A stretch of DNA of 64,000 nucleotides from Streptomyces flaveolus (GTDB lineage Bacteria; Actinomycetota; Actinomycetes; Streptomycetales; Streptomycetaceae). The first letter of the stretch is position 1; each line of letters opens with the position of its first letter. A model generated the notes under the pieces. The model made no database searches and had not been told where the DNA came from. It saw nothing but the letters and a program-made list of their open reading frames with translations. This document shows, piece after piece, positions 52,908-62,452 of the stretch. The position numbers were made by a program, and so were the translations under genes. The stretch is from the NCBI RefSeq assembly GCF_000716535.1, contig NZ_JNWV01000016.1:124001-188000 (forward strand). Direction: 5' to 3'.

Positions 52908-53582
52908 TCAGCGCGACCGCTTCGCCAGCCTCTCCACGTCCAGCAGGATCACGGCCCGGGCCTCCAGGCGGAGCCAGCCGCGCTGGGCGAAGTCGGCCAG
53001 CGCCTTGTTCACGGTCTCGCGGGAGGCGCCGACGAGCTGGGCCAGCTCCTCCTGCGTGAGGTCGTGGACGACGTGGATGCCCTCCTCGGACTGCACGCCG
53101 AAGCGGCGGGAGAGGTCCAGCAGGGCGCGTGCCACGCGGCCGGGGACGTCCGAGAAGACCAGGTCGGACATGGCGTCGTTGGTCTTGCGCAGGCGACGGG
53201 CGACGGCGCGCAGCAGGGCGCCGGCGACCTCGGGCCGGGCGTTCAGCCAGGGCTGCAGGTCGCCGTGGCCGAGACCGAGCAGCTTGACCTCGGTCAGCGC
53301 GGTCGCGGTGGCCGTACGGGGGCCCGGGTCGAACAGCGACAGTTCGCCGATCAGCTCGCCGGGGCCGACGACGGCGAGCATGTTCTCGCGGCCGTCGGGG
53401 GAGGTCCGGTGCAGCTTGACCTTGCCCTCGGTGACGACGTACAGCCGGTCCCCGGGGTCACCCTCGTGGAACAGGGAGTCGCCGCGTGCGAGGGTCACCT
53501 CGCTCATGGAGGCGCGAAGCTCCGCGGCCTGCTCGTCGTCGAGAGCCGCGAAGAGCGGGTTGCGCCGCAGAACGTCGTCCAC
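52908..53582 (-). CDS. crp: Crp/Fnr-family regulator Crp
   Basis: 224 residues from GTG 53582 (AGGAGAG upstream). The cyclic-nucleotide domain has GELIGELSLFDPGPRTATAT, and the HTH reads LTQEELAQLVGASRETVNKA. It matches Streptomyces Crp (SCO3571), a cAMP-responsive regulator of germination and antibiotic genes. A TGTGA-N4-TCACA palindrome lies about 90 bases upstream. Confidence 0.95.
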   Translation of the reverse strand: MDDVLRRNPLFAALDDEQAAELRASMSEVTLARGDSLFHEGDPGDRLYVVTEGKVKLHRTSPDGRENMLAVVGPGELIGELSLFDPGPRTATATALTEVKLLGLGHGDLQPWLNARPEVAGALLRAVARRLRKTNDAMSDLVFSDVPGRVARALLDLSRRFGVQSEEGIHVVHDLTQEELAQLVGASRETVNKALADFAQRGWLRLEARAVILLDVERLAKRSR

Positions 53583-53673
53583 TGAGTTCTCTCCTTGTCG
53601 ACCTGCTCAGGGGATCTTGCTCCCCCGAGTGCCAGGGGACCGTGTTCCCCATTTTGCCGGACGGTCCAAACAG

Positions 53674-53687
53674 TGTGATCTGTCACA
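53674..53687. promoter_or_regulatory. TGTGATCTGTCACA palindrome between crp and nth
   Basis: Perfect TGTGA/TCACA half sites with a 4-base centre (E. coli CRP sites have 6). Candidate autoregulatory Crp or Fnr-like site serving both divergent genes. Confidence 0.45.
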
Positions 53688-53789
53688 AGGATGCCGCACA
53701 GGTGTCCCGGGGTAAGCGTCAGGGGTCCGATCGGGGGCCGCTCAGCGGGCTCCGGGGCGGATGTCGGTGCCGGGCTTTAGGCTGGCTGG

Positions 53790-54956
53790 GTGTCCAAATC
53801 GCCGGTGAGAGCACAGGGCAAGGGGGCTGGGCGGGTGGTTGCACGTCATGATTCCGCTGTGGGCGAACAGGATCCCGGTGGAAGTAATAAAACAGGCAAA
53901 TCGGCTAAAAAGGCTGCCGCTGCCGTGAAGAAGGCATCGGCTGCGAAGAAGGCGCCGACCGCTAAGAAGACCCCCGCCGCGAAGAAGGCGCCTGCCGTGA
54001 AGAAAGCGGCTGCCGCCGCGAAGGCCGAGGCCGCCGAGAAGACGGGGGCCGCGAAGAAGACCGCGGCTGTCAAGAAGACGCCGGCCATGAAGAAGGCCGC
54101 CGTCGTGAAGAAGGCCGCGTCCGTCGGGAAGCCCGCCAAGAAGGCCGCACCCGTCAAGAAGATCGCCGTCATTCCCCCGTCCGGCGAATCCCTCACCGCC
54201 CTGGTCCGCCGCGCCCGCCGGATCAACCGCGAACTGGCCGAGGTGTACCCGTACGCCCACCCGGAACTGGACTTCGAGAACCCCTTCCAGCTGCTGGTCG
54301 CCACCGTGCTGTCGGCCCAGACCACCGACCTGCGCGTCAACCAGACCACCCCGGCGCTCTTCGCCAAGTACCCCGCCCCCGAGGACCTCGCCGCCGCCAA
54401 CCCGGAGGAGGTCGAGGAGATCCTGCGCCCCTGCGGCTTCTTCCGCGCCAAGACCAAGTCGGTCATAGGGCTCTCCAAGGCGCTCGTCGAGAACTTCGGC
54501 GGCGAGGTGCCCGGCAAGCTGGAGGCGCTGGTCACGCTGCCCGGCGTGGGCCGCAAGACCGCCTTCGTCGTCCTCGGCAACGCCTTCGGTCGGCCAGGGA
54601 TCACCGTGGACACCCACTTCCAGCGGCTGGTCCGGCGCTGGAAGTGGACCGACGAGACCGACCCCGACAAGATCGAGGCCGCCGTCGGCGCGCTCTTCCC
54701 GAAGAGCGACTGGACCGACCTGTCCCACCACGTGATCTGGCACGGCCGCCGTATCTGCCACGCCCGCAAGCCCGCCTGCGGTGCCTGCCCCATCGCCCCG
54801 CTCTGCCCGGCCTACGGCGAGGGCGAGACCGACCCGGAGAAGGCGAAGAAGCTGCTGAAGTACGAGAAGGGCGGCTTCCCGGGGCAGCGGCTCAAGCCCC
54901 CGCAGGCCTATCTCGACGCGGGCGGCAGACCGGCGCCGCCGCTGGGGGCCGCGTGA
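53790..54956 (+). CDS. nth: endonuclease III with histone-like N-terminal tail
   Basis: 388 residues. Residues about 35-130 are a Lys/Ala repeat tail ([20 protein letters not shown] style), like histone H1/HupS C-termini. The catalytic core follows: helix-hairpin-helix [17 protein letters not shown] with Lys, [10 protein letters not shown] with Asp, and the 4Fe-4S ligands in [17 protein letters not shown]. It excises oxidised pyrimidines. The tail may tether the enzyme to DNA. GTG 53790 assumes the tail is translated; a core-only start is possible. Confidence 0.92.
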   Translation: MSKSPVRAQGKGAGRVVARHDSAVGEQDPGGSNKTGKSAKKAAAAVKKASAAKKAPTAKKTPAAKKAPAVKKAAAAAKAEAAEKTGAAKKTAAVKKTPAMKKAAVVKKAASVGKPAKKAAPVKKIAVIPPSGESLTALVRRARRINRELAEVYPYAHPELDFENPFQLLVATVLSAQTTDLRVNQTTPALFAKYPAPEDLAAANPEEVEEILRPCGFFRAKTKSVIGLSKALVENFGGEVPGKLEALVTLPGVGRKTAFVVLGNAFGRPGITVDTHFQRLVRRWKWTDETDPDKIEAAVGALFPKSDWTDLSHHVIWHGRRICHARKPACGACPIAPLCPAYGEGETDPEKAKKLLKYEKGGFPGQRLKPPQAYLDAGGRPAPPLGAA

Positions 54957-55010
54957 CGGAACGATCTCGGGGCCCTCGGGCGTTGGAGAGGACAGAGCGA
55001 CGGGGGTGCG

Positions 55011-55706
55011 ATGACGAGGGCAAGTGACACACAAGGCGGTCCGGTGACGCTCAGCAAGGACGGCCTGCCGGACTGGCTGGAGCCCGTCGTGCGCGCCGCC
55101 GAGACGATCGAGCCCCTCCAGCTGAGCCGTTTCCTGCCGCCGGAGAACGGCTCGGGGCGGCAGTCGGCCGTGCTGATCCTGTTCGGCGAGGGCGAGCGCG
55201 GCCCGGAGCTGCTGCTCATGGAGCGCGCGGGCTCGCTGCGCTCCCACGCCGGACAGCCGTCGTTCCCGGGAGGCGCGCTGGATCCGGAGGACGGTGATCC
55301 GCAGGACGAGGGTCCCCTGCGGGCCGCGCTGCGCGAGGCCGAGGAGGAGACCGGGCTCGACCCGTCCGGCGTGCAGCTCTTCGGCGTGCTGCCGAGGCTG
55401 TACATCCCGGTCAGCGGCTTCGTCGTCACCCCCGTGCTGGGCTGGTGGCGCAAGCCCAGCCCGGTCGGCGTCGTCGACCCGAACGAGACCGCGCGGGTCT
55501 TCACCGTCCCCGTGGCGGATCTCACGGACCCCGCCCACCGTGTCACCGCCGTCCACCCCCGTGGCCACAGCGGCCCGGCATTCCTGGTCGAATCGGCCCT
55601 GGTCTGGGGTTTCACGGCCGGAGTGATCGACCGCCTGCTGCACTTCGCGGGCTGGGAGCGCCCCTGGGACCGCGGTAAGCAGGTCCCGCTCGACTGGCAC
55701 GCATGA
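55011..55706 (+). CDS. NUDIX hydrolase, CoA-pyrophosphatase type
   Basis: 231 residues. SHAGQPSFPGGALDPED and RAALREAEEETGLDP contain the Nudix box with the NuCoA-like LLMERAGSLRSHAGQ lead, the CoA diphosphatase signature. It hydrolyses CoA or related diphosphates. Five bases past the stop begins the protease gene region, suggesting an operon with nth. Confidence 0.92.
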   Translation: MTRASDTQGGPVTLSKDGLPDWLEPVVRAAETIEPLQLSRFLPPENGSGRQSAVLILFGEGERGPELLLMERAGSLRSHAGQPSFPGGALDPEDGDPQDEGPLRAALREAEEETGLDPSGVQLFGVLPRLYIPVSGFVVTPVLGWWRKPSPVGVVDPNETARVFTVPVADLTDPAHRVTAVHPRGHSGPAFLVESALVWGFTAGVIDRLLHFAGWERPWDRGKQVPLDWHA

Positions 55707-55719
55707 CAGGGTGATCCCC

Positions 55720-56919
55720 GTGAACGTGCTGGACATCCTGCTGCTGGTCGCGGCCGTGTGGTTCGCGGTGGTGGGCTACCGCCAGGGCTTCGTCGTCGGC
55801 ATCCTGTCGGTGATCGGATTCCTGGGCGGCGGCCTGGTCGCCGTCTACACGCTGCCCGTCATCTGGGACGCCGTGACCGGCAAGACGCAGGTCGGCACCA
55901 CCGCCGCCGTCGTCGCCGTGGTCGTCGTGATCGTCTGCGCCTCCGTGGGCCAGGCCCTGACCACCCACCTCGGCAACAAGCTGCGCCGGCACATCACCTG
56001 GTCCCCGGCGCGCGCCCTGGACGCCACCGGCGGCGCCCTTGTCAACGTGGTCGCGATGCTCCTGGTCGCCTGGCTGATCGGCTCCGCCCTGGCCGGTACG
56101 ACCCTGCCGACGCTCGGCAGGGAGGTGCGTGGCTCCAAGGTGCTCCTCGGGGTCTCCCGGGCGCTGCCCGCGCAGGCCGACACCTGGTTCGCGGACTTCT
56201 CCTCCGTGCTCGCGCAGAACGGCTTCCCGCAGGTCTTCAGCCCGTTCGCCAACGAGCCGATCAAGGACGTGCAGCCGCCCGACCCCGCCCTGGAGAGCAG
56301 CCCGGTCGCCTTCAGCGCCCAGCGCTCCATCGTCAAGGTCACCGGCACCGCCCAGAGCTGCGGCAAGGTCCTGGAGGGCAGCGGCTTCGTCTTCGCCGAC
56401 CGCCGTGTGATGACCAACGCGCACGTCGTCGGCGGAGTCGACGCGCCGCGCGTGCAGATAGGCGGGGAGGGCCGCAAGTACGACGCGAAGGTCGTCCTGT
56501 ACGACTGGAAGCGCGACATCGCCGTACTCGACGTACCGGACCTGAAGGCGACCGCCCTGCGGTTCACCTCGCAGGACGCGACCGGAGGCGACGGCGCGAT
56601 CGTCGCGGGCTTCCCGGAGAACGGCTCGTACGACGTGCGCGCCGCGCGCGTGCGCGGGCGCATCACGGCCAACGGCCCCGACATCTACCACCGCGGCACG
56701 GTCCGCCGCGACGTCTACTCCCTGTACGCCACCGTCCGCCAGGGCAACTCCGGCGGCCCCCTGCTCACCCCGGACGGCAAGGTGTACGGCGTGGTGTTCG
56801 CCAAGTCCCTCGACGACGCCGACACCGGCTACGCCCTGACGACGGACGAGATCCAGGCCGACATCGAGCGGGGGCGTACGGCGAACGAGCAGGTGGGTAC
56901 GGACAGCTGCGCCCTGTAG
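55720..56919 (+). CDS. MarP-like membrane serine protease
   Basis: 399 residues. Four N-terminal helices of the colicin V production (CvpA) type (LDILLLVAAVWFAVVGYRQG, FVVGILSVIGFLGGGLVAVY and so on) carry an external trypsin-like domain: His in MTNAHVV, Asp in DWKRDIAVLD, Ser in RQGNSGGPLL. In mycobacteria MarP protects against acid by activating a peptidoglycan hydrolase. GTG 55720 follows GGGTGATC, complementary to 16S rRNA; 55711 is the alternative. Confidence 0.93.
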   Translation: MNVLDILLLVAAVWFAVVGYRQGFVVGILSVIGFLGGGLVAVYTLPVIWDAVTGKTQVGTTAAVVAVVVVIVCASVGQALTTHLGNKLRRHITWSPARALDATGGALVNVVAMLLVAWLIGSALAGTTLPTLGREVRGSKVLLGVSRALPAQADTWFADFSSVLAQNGFPQVFSPFANEPIKDVQPPDPALESSPVAFSAQRSIVKVTGTAQSCGKVLEGSGFVFADRRVMTNAHVVGGVDAPRVQIGGEGRKYDAKVVLYDWKRDIAVLDVPDLKATALRFTSQDATGGDGAIVAGFPENGSYDVRAARVRGRITANGPDIYHRGTVRRDVYSLYATVRQGNSGGPLLTPDGKVYGVVFAKSLDDADTGYALTTDEIQADIERGRTANEQVGTDSCAL

Positions 56920-56934
56920 GGCGACGCGGCGCGT

Positions 56935-57114
56935 TCAGCCCCGCGGGTGACGCAGGCGCACCGAGACCCAGCGGGCCCGGCGGCGCAGGATGCGCGGAAT
57001 CCCCACCCGGAGGTCCGCTTCCGCGAGTTGTGGGGTGCCTCGCTGAGGCGTGCTCAGGCCCGTGGCCGAGCGGCGGTTGCGGGGTGCGTCACTGTAGTCG
57101 TGCGTCCAGCCCAT
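56935..57114 (-). CDS. 59-residue basic protein, unknown
   Basis: MGWTHDYSDAPRNRRSATGL, then STPQRGTPQLAEADLRVGIP and a basic tail RILRRRARWVSVRLRHPRG. GGGGT lies before ATG 57114. It is short but keeps a fully open frame with GC-rich third positions, and the gap would otherwise be empty. No family recognised. Confidence 0.4.
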   Translation of the reverse strand: MGWTHDYSDAPRNRRSATGLSTPQRGTPQLAEADLRVGIPRILRRRARWVSVRLRHPRG

Positions 57115-57276
57115 ACCCCGACGTGTGCCCCCGCCCCAAGGTCGATAACCGCTTGTGCGCCCCCCAATTGGCCTATGCGGCAGGCATGTGGCCGTTCGGG
57201 GGACAACTGTTCAGGAAATCGGATACTCCACGCATCGAACCTTCACCGCAGGGTCACCGAACGTGCGCCTGACACC

Positions 57277-58200
57277 TCATCGGTCGGGCTCGGGATCCTT
57301 CAGCCAGTTGATCAGCTCGGTGGAGAACGCCGCCGGGTCCTCCTCGTGCGGGAAGTGACCGAGACCGTCGAACAGCCGCCAGCGGTACGGCGCTTCGACG
57401 TACTCGCCCGAACCGGCCGCGCTGCGCGTCCGGGTCACCGGATCGAGCGAGCCGTGCAGATGCAGCGTCGGCACCCGTACGGGCCGCTTCATCCGGCGGT
57501 AGAACTGCACGCCGTCCGGCCGCGCCAGCGAACGCACCAGCCAGCGGTACGGCTCGATCGCGCAGTGCGCGGTGGACGGGATGCACATGGCCCGCTGGTA
57601 CGTCTCCACGGCCGCGTCGTCCGGCAGCCGCGGCCCGGACCAGTCCCGGATCAGCCGGCCCGCCAGCGCGCCCCCGTCGGCGGTCAGTTGGCGCTCGGGG
57701 ATCCAGGGCCGCTGGAACCCCCAGATGTAGGAGTTGGCGGCCGTCTGCCGGGCGTCCCGCAGCATCGCCGCGCGCCAGCGCCGCGGATGCGGCATGGACG
57801 CCACGGCCAGGCGCCGCACGAGTTTGGGCCGCATGGCCGCCGCCGTCCACGCCAGATAGCCGCCGAGGTCGTGGCCGACCAGCGCGGCGTCCGGCTCGCC
57901 GAGCGACCGGATCACCCCGGTGACGTCCAGCGCGAGGTTGGCCGGGTCGTACCCGCGGGGCGTGCGGTCGCTGCCGCCGACGCCCCGCAGGTCCATCGCC
58001 ACCGCCCGGTAGCCCGCGTCCGCGAGCGCGGTCAGCTGGTGCCGCCACGTCCACCAGAACTGCGGGAAGCCGTGCAGGAGCAGGACCAGCGGGCCGTCGC
58101 CGAGTTCGGCGATGTGGAAGCGTGCGCCGTTCGCGGCGACGTCCCTGTGGCTCCAGGGACCTTCGATCCGTACGGCCGAGGGAGCGGCGGGGTCCGTCAT
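57277..58200 (-). CDS. alpha/beta hydrolase (epoxide hydrolase-like)
   Basis: 307 residues. HGFPQFWWTW (oxyanion HGxP), nucleophile elbow VGHDLGGYLAW (Asp nucleophile), acid SLDPVT and histidine GLGHFPHEEDP follow the epoxide hydrolase/haloalkane dehalogenase branch. Substrate unknown. ATG overlaps the stop of the holin-like gene (ATGA). Confidence 0.93.
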   Translation of the reverse strand: MTDPAAPSAVRIEGPWSHRDVAANGARFHIAELGDGPLVLLLHGFPQFWWTWRHQLTALADAGYRAVAMDLRGVGGSDRTPRGYDPANLALDVTGVIRSLGEPDAALVGHDLGGYLAWTAAAMRPKLVRRLAVASMPHPRRWRAAMLRDARQTAANSYIWGFQRPWIPERQLTADGGALAGRLIRDWSGPRLPDDAAVETYQRAMCIPSTAHCAIEPYRWLVRSLARPDGVQFYRRMKRPVRVPTLHLHGSLDPVTRTRSAAGSGEYVEAPYRWRLFDGLGHFPHEEDPAAFSTELINWLKDPEPDR

Positions 58201-58685
58201 GACGACGAGCGTGCCACAGCCTCGATGGCCGCGGGGGTCCGGTCCTCGGGCAGCTCCGGACGCGGGTGCGGCTTGGCGTTCTGCAGGACGCCCGCCGACT
58301 GCTTCATCGAGGCCGCCACCTTCTGCGGACCCCGGCCCTTCTTGGCCTTCTTCGCGAACACCGTGCCGATGAGCGCGAGGAGGCCGGCGACCAGCACGTT
58401 GGCCGCGAAGGACAGCACGAAGCAGATCGCCAGGTTCCAGTGGCTCCAGGTGCGGATGCCGTACGCCAGGGCGAAGTTGAGCATCGGCAGGGAGAACACC
58501 AGTACCGCGCCCGCCATCGAGAAGGCGCCGCCGCTGACCGCGCCGCGCTTCACGTCCTGCTTGAGCTGTGCCTTGGCCAGCGCGATCTCGTCGTGCACCA
58601 GCGCCGACAATTCGGTCGTCGCCGAGGCGAACAGCTGGCCGATGCTGCGTTCGGCGCCGACCGGGCTGCCGTCGGGTGCGCTCAT
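58197..58685 (-). CDS. holin-X-like (PF07332 type) membrane protein
   Basis: 162 residues. IGQLFASATTELSALVHDEI, ALAKAQLKQDVK precede two helices (FSMAGAVLVFSLPMLNFALA and LAICFVLSFAANVLVAGLLA) and a KKAKKGRGPQK tail. This is the actinobacterial phage holin-X family, chromosomal and not a sign of a prophage. Its partner in the operon is the hydrolase. Confidence 0.88.
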   Translation of the reverse strand: MSAPDGSPVGAERSIGQLFASATTELSALVHDEIALAKAQLKQDVKRGAVSGGAFSMAGAVLVFSLPMLNFALAYGIRTWSHWNLAICFVLSFAANVLVAGLLALIGTVFAKKAKKGRGPQKVAASMKQSAGVLQNAKPHPRPELPEDRTPAAIEAVARSSS

Positions 58686-58763
58686 CGCGTTCTCCCTCAG
58701 AGGTCTCTCGTGGGTCTTACGGACCGTCTTGCGTACCGTCTTGATTTGTACCGTCTCGTCAGA

Positions 58764-60200
58764 TCATGCCGGACGGCCGTCCTCCTCGCCTGCCCCGCCC
58801 GGCACTTCCTGAAGCCCGTGGCGCGCCTCGGCGGCCAGCCGGCGGTGTTCGGCGGCCTTGCGCTCGTGGATCTCGGCCATCCGCAGGTGGTACGCCGGGT
58901 CGTCCTGCTCGTAGACGTCCGGGATGCCGTCGAGGTCCTCGTCGCGTTCTTCCTCCTCGCACAGCCTGCGGTACTTGGCGTTGCGCAGCTTCAGCAGCAC
59001 CGTCGCGCACGCGGTGGCGATCAGCGACCCGGTGAGGACGGCCGCCTTCACCTCGTCCGTCAGGACGGCGTCGCTCTCGAAGGCCAGCTCGCCGATGAGC
59101 AGCGAGACCGTGAAGCCGATCCCGGCGAGCGAGGCCACCGCGAAGACGTCGGCCCACGCCAGGTCCTCGCTGAGCTGCGCCCGGGTGAAACGAACGGTCA
59201 GCCAGGTGCCGCCGAAGATGCCGACCGTCTTGCCCACGACCAGTCCGAGCACCACGCCGAGCGTCTCGGGTCTCGTGAACACGTCCCCGAGCGCCCCGCC
59301 GGATACGGACACACCGGCGCCGAACAGCGCGAACAGCGGTACGGCGAGCCCGGCGGACAGGGGCCGCACCAGATGCTCGATGCGCTCGGCCGGTGAGTGC
59401 TCCTCACCCTCCCGGGTGGTGCAGCGCAGCATCAGGCCCATCGCCACGCCGGCGATGGTGGCGTGCACGCCGCTGTTGTACATCAGCGCCCAGACGACGA
59501 CGCCGAGCGGCACGTACACGTACCAGCCGCGCACGCCCTTGCGCAGCAGCAGCCAGAAGACCGCGAGGCCGGCGGCGGCCCCGCCGAGGGCGGGGAAGTT
59601 CAGCCGGTCGGTGAAGAAAATCGCGATGATCAGGATCGCGAAGAGGTCGTCGACGACCGCCAGGGTGAGCAGGAAGGCGCGCAGGGCGCTGGGCAGCGAG
59701 GTGCCGATGACCGCGAGGACGGCGAGCGCGAAGGCGATGTCGGTGGCGGTGGGCACCGCCCAGCCCTGCGTGGAGCCGTGCCCGGCGACAGCGGTGAGGG
59801 TGTACACGAGTGCCGGTACGGCCATCCCGCACAGCGCCGCCGCCACGGGCAGCACCGCCGCCCTGCGGTCGCGCAGGTCGCCGGCGACCAGCTCGCGCTT
59901 GAGTTCGATGCCGGCGACGAAGAAGAACACGGCGAGCAGGCCGTCGGCGGCCCAGTGGGCGACGGAGAGGTTCAGACCGAGGGCTTCGGGGCCGGCGTGG
60001 AAGTTGCTGACCGTCTCGTAGCTGTGGTGGATGCCGGGGACGTTCGCCCAGAGCAGCGCGGCCACGGCGGCGAGGAGCAGCAGGACACCGCCGACGGTCT
60101 CGGTGCGCAGCGCGTCCGTGACGAAGGAGCGCTCGGGCAGCGACAGACGGCCGAGGACCCTGCGAGGGGTGCTGTGGGGGCGGGTGCGGGGCGCGGTCAC
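58764..60200 (-). CDS. nhaA: Na+/H+ antiporter NhaA
   Basis: 478 residues from GTG 60200, with GGAGG nine bases upstream. About twelve helices; FFFVAGIELKRELVAGDLRD, WAVPTATDIAFALAVLAVIG and LLTLAVVDDLFAILIIAIFF carry the paired transport Asp residues. Exchanges Na+ for protons. The C-terminal 70 residues are a charged cytoplasmic extension (EEEERDEDLDGIPDVYEQDD, HERKAAEHRRLAAEARHG). An A+T-rich palindrome lies upstream. Confidence 0.95.
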   Translation of the reverse strand: MTAPRTRPHSTPRRVLGRLSLPERSFVTDALRTETVGGVLLLLAAVAALLWANVPGIHHSYETVSNFHAGPEALGLNLSVAHWAADGLLAVFFFVAGIELKRELVAGDLRDRRAAVLPVAAALCGMAVPALVYTLTAVAGHGSTQGWAVPTATDIAFALAVLAVIGTSLPSALRAFLLTLAVVDDLFAILIIAIFFTDRLNFPALGGAAAGLAVFWLLLRKGVRGWYVYVPLGVVVWALMYNSGVHATIAGVAMGLMLRCTTREGEEHSPAERIEHLVRPLSAGLAVPLFALFGAGVSVSGGALGDVFTRPETLGVVLGLVVGKTVGIFGGTWLTVRFTRAQLSEDLAWADVFAVASLAGIGFTVSLLIGELAFESDAVLTDEVKAAVLTGSLIATACATVLLKLRNAKYRRLCEEEERDEDLDGIPDVYEQDDPAYHLRMAEIHERKAAEHRRLAAEARHGLQEVPGGAGEEDGRPA

Positions 60201-60271
60201 GGGAAACCTCCGGGGCAGGCGGGACTCACATGCCGACCAGACTTCCCGGCGCACCTGATGTGCCGCTTCGT

Positions 60272-60304
60272 ACGGCACTTTGTTTAGTTTACCTAAAGTG
60301 CCGT
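60272..60304. promoter_or_regulatory. nested palindrome upstream of nhaA
   Basis: ACGGCACTTT pairs with AAAGTGCCGT around TTTAG-N5-CTAAA, 72-104 bases before nhaA, in an A+T-rich island. A repressor or response-regulator operator is likely; terminator function for acsA is less so, as a better one lies at 60336. Confidence 0.5.
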
Positions 60305-60335
60305 CCGCCCGGGTCCGGTGATCTCCACCTGGACC

Positions 60336-60379
60336 CCCGAGGGGCACCCGGCACGTTCGCCGGCCGGGTGCCCCTCGGG
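60336..60379 (-). terminator. 17-bp hairpin terminator of acsA
   Basis: CCCGAGGGGCACCCGGC pairs perfectly with GCCGGGTGCCCCTCGGG (10-base loop), 26 bases past the acsA stop. Confidence 0.9.
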
Positions 60380-60404
60380 ATGCCGCTCAGTCCTCCCGGT
60401 CCGC

Positions 60405-62360
60405 TCAGTCCTCGCTGGGCGCCGCGGGCAGCTTGGCCTGGATGAGGTCCATGACGGTGGAGTCCGTCAGCGTGGTGACGTCACCGAGCTGGCGGTTCTC
60501 GGCGACGTCCCGCAGCAGGCGGCGCATGATCTTGCCGGAGCGGGTCTTCGGCAGCTCCGCCACCGGCAGGATCCGCTTGGGCTTGGCGATCGGGCCGAGC
60601 GTGGCGCCGACGTGGTCGCGCAGCTCGCCGATGAGCGCCTCGTTCTCCGAGGCCGTGCCGCGCAGGATGACGAACGCGACGATGGCCTGGCCGGTGGTCT
60701 CGTCGGCGGCGCCCACGACGGCGGCCTCGGCGACCGACGGGTGCGAGACCAGCGCCGACTCCACCTCGGTGGTGGAGATGTTGTGCCCGGAGACGAGCAT
60801 CACGTCGTCCACCCGGCCCAGCAGCCAGATGTCGCCGTCGTCGTCCTTCTTCGCGCCGTCACCGGCGAAGTACTTGCCCTCGAAACGGGACCAGTAGGTG
60901 TCGATGAACCGCTGGTCGTCGCCCCAGATGGTGCGCAGCATCGACGGCCACGGCTCGGTCAGCACCAGGTAGCCACCGCCGCCGTTCGGCACCTCGTTCG
61001 CCTCGTCGTCGACGACGGTCGCGCTGATGCCGGGCAGCGGACGCTGCGCCGAACCGGGCTTGGCCTCGGTGACGCCGGGCAGCGGCGAGATCATCATGGC
61101 GCCGGTCTCGGTCTGCCACCAGGTGTCCACGACCGGCGTCCTGTCGGCGCCGATGTGCTTGCGGTACCAGATCCACGCCTCGGGGTTGATGGGCTCGCCC
61201 ACCGAGCCGAGGACACGCAGGGAGGACAGGTCGAACTTGGCGGGGATGTCGTCGCCCCACTTCATGAACGTCCGGATCGCGGTCGGCGCCGTGTAGAGGA
61301 TCGTGACCTTGTACTTCTGCACGATCTCCCAGAACCTGCCCTGGTGCGGGGTGTCCGGCGTGCCCTCGTACATCACCTGCGTCGCGCCGTTGGCCAGCGG
61401 GCCGTACACGATGTACGAGTGCCCGGTCACCCAGCCGACGTCGGCCGTGCACCAGTACACGTCGGTCTCCGGCTTGAGGTCGAAGACCGCCCAGTGGGTG
61501 TAGGCCGTCTGGGTGAGGTAGCCGCCGGAGGTGTGCAGGATGCCCTTCGGCTTCCCCGTGGTGCCGGAGGTGTAGAGGATGAACAGCGGGTGCTCGGCCT
61601 CGAACGCCTCCGGGGTGTGCTCGGCCGACTGCCGGGCGACGATGTCGTCCCACCACACGTCCCGGCCGTCGGTCCAGGCCACCTCCTGGCCGGTGCGGCG
61701 GACCACGAGCACGTGCTCGACGTTGTCCACCTTGCCGACCGCCTCGTCCACCGCCGGCTTGAGCGCGGACGGCTTGCCGCGCCGGTAGCCACCGTCGGCG
61801 GTGATGATCACCTTGGCGTCCGCGTCCTTGATCCGGGTCGCGAGCGCGTCCGCCGAGAAGCCGCCGAAGACGACCGAGTGCGCGGCGCCGATCCGGGCCG
61901 AGGCCAGCATCGCGATCGCGGTCTCCGGGATCATCGGCATGTAGATGGCGACGCGGTCGCCCTTCCGCACGCCCAGCTCCAGCAGGGCGTTGGCGGCCTT
62001 GGAGACCTCGTCCTTCAGCTCCGCGTAGGTGATCGCCCGGCTGTCGCCGGGCTCGCCCTCGAAGTGGATGGCGACGCGGTCCCCGTGCCCGGCCTCTACA
62101 TGCCGGTCCACGCAGTTGTAGGCGACGTTCAGCTCGCCGTCCTTGAACCACTTCGCGAACGGCGGGTTCGACCAGTCCAGCGTCTCGGTCGGTTCCTTGG
62201 CCCAGGTCAGCCGGCGGGCCTGCTCGGCCCAGAAGCCGAGCCTGTCAGCCTTGGCCTGTGCATACGCCTCCGCGGTGACGTTGGCGTGCGCTGCCAGGTC
62301 GGCGGGGGGCGCGAACCTGCGTTCTTCCTTGAGCAGGTTGGCCAGGCTCTCGTTGCTCAC
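60405..62360 (-). CDS. acsA: acetyl-coenzyme A synthetase
   Basis: 651 residues from GTG 62360 (AAGGGAGATG upstream). AMP-binding motif [30 protein letters not shown], and the C-terminal [15 protein letters not shown] with the acetylatable Lys are all present. It activates acetate to acetyl-CoA. An in-frame start at 62402 would add 14 residues. The gene has its own strong terminator. Confidence 0.97.
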   Translation of the reverse strand: MSNESLANLLKEERRFAPPADLAAHANVTAEAYAQAKADRLGFWAEQARRLTWAKEPTETLDWSNPPFAKWFKDGELNVAYNCVDRHVEAGHGDRVAIHFEGEPGDSRAITYAELKDEVSKAANALLELGVRKGDRVAIYMPMIPETAIAMLASARIGAAHSVVFGGFSADALATRIKDADAKVIITADGGYRRGKPSALKPAVDEAVGKVDNVEHVLVVRRTGQEVAWTDGRDVWWDDIVARQSAEHTPEAFEAEHPLFILYTSGTTGKPKGILHTSGGYLTQTAYTHWAVFDLKPETDVYWCTADVGWVTGHSYIVYGPLANGATQVMYEGTPDTPHQGRFWEIVQKYKVTILYTAPTAIRTFMKWGDDIPAKFDLSSLRVLGSVGEPINPEAWIWYRKHIGADRTPVVDTWWQTETGAMMISPLPGVTEAKPGSAQRPLPGISATVVDDEANEVPNGGGGYLVLTEPWPSMLRTIWGDDQRFIDTYWSRFEGKYFAGDGAKKDDDGDIWLLGRVDDVMLVSGHNISTTEVESALVSHPSVAEAAVVGAADETTGQAIVAFVILRGTASENEALIGELRDHVGATLGPIAKPKRILPVAELPKTRSGKIMRRLLRDVAENRQLGDVTTLTDSTVMDLIQAKLPAAPSED

Positions 62361-62452
62361 GACATCTCCCTTTCGAAGGGTGTCCGTTGTGTCCCAGGCC
62401 ACAGCTCATCAGACACGGGGGTCCGATGACAAGGGTCGACGGTAAAATTGGT

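Noticed and set aside
58197-58685. Prophage, because of a holin-family gene
   Set aside because: The holin-X family is a normal chromosomal gene in actinobacteria, and no other phage genes are nearby.
60283-60297. Iron box (IdeR/DmdR type)
   Set aside because: Only one half resembles TTAGGT; the other half does not, and nhaA is not an iron gene.
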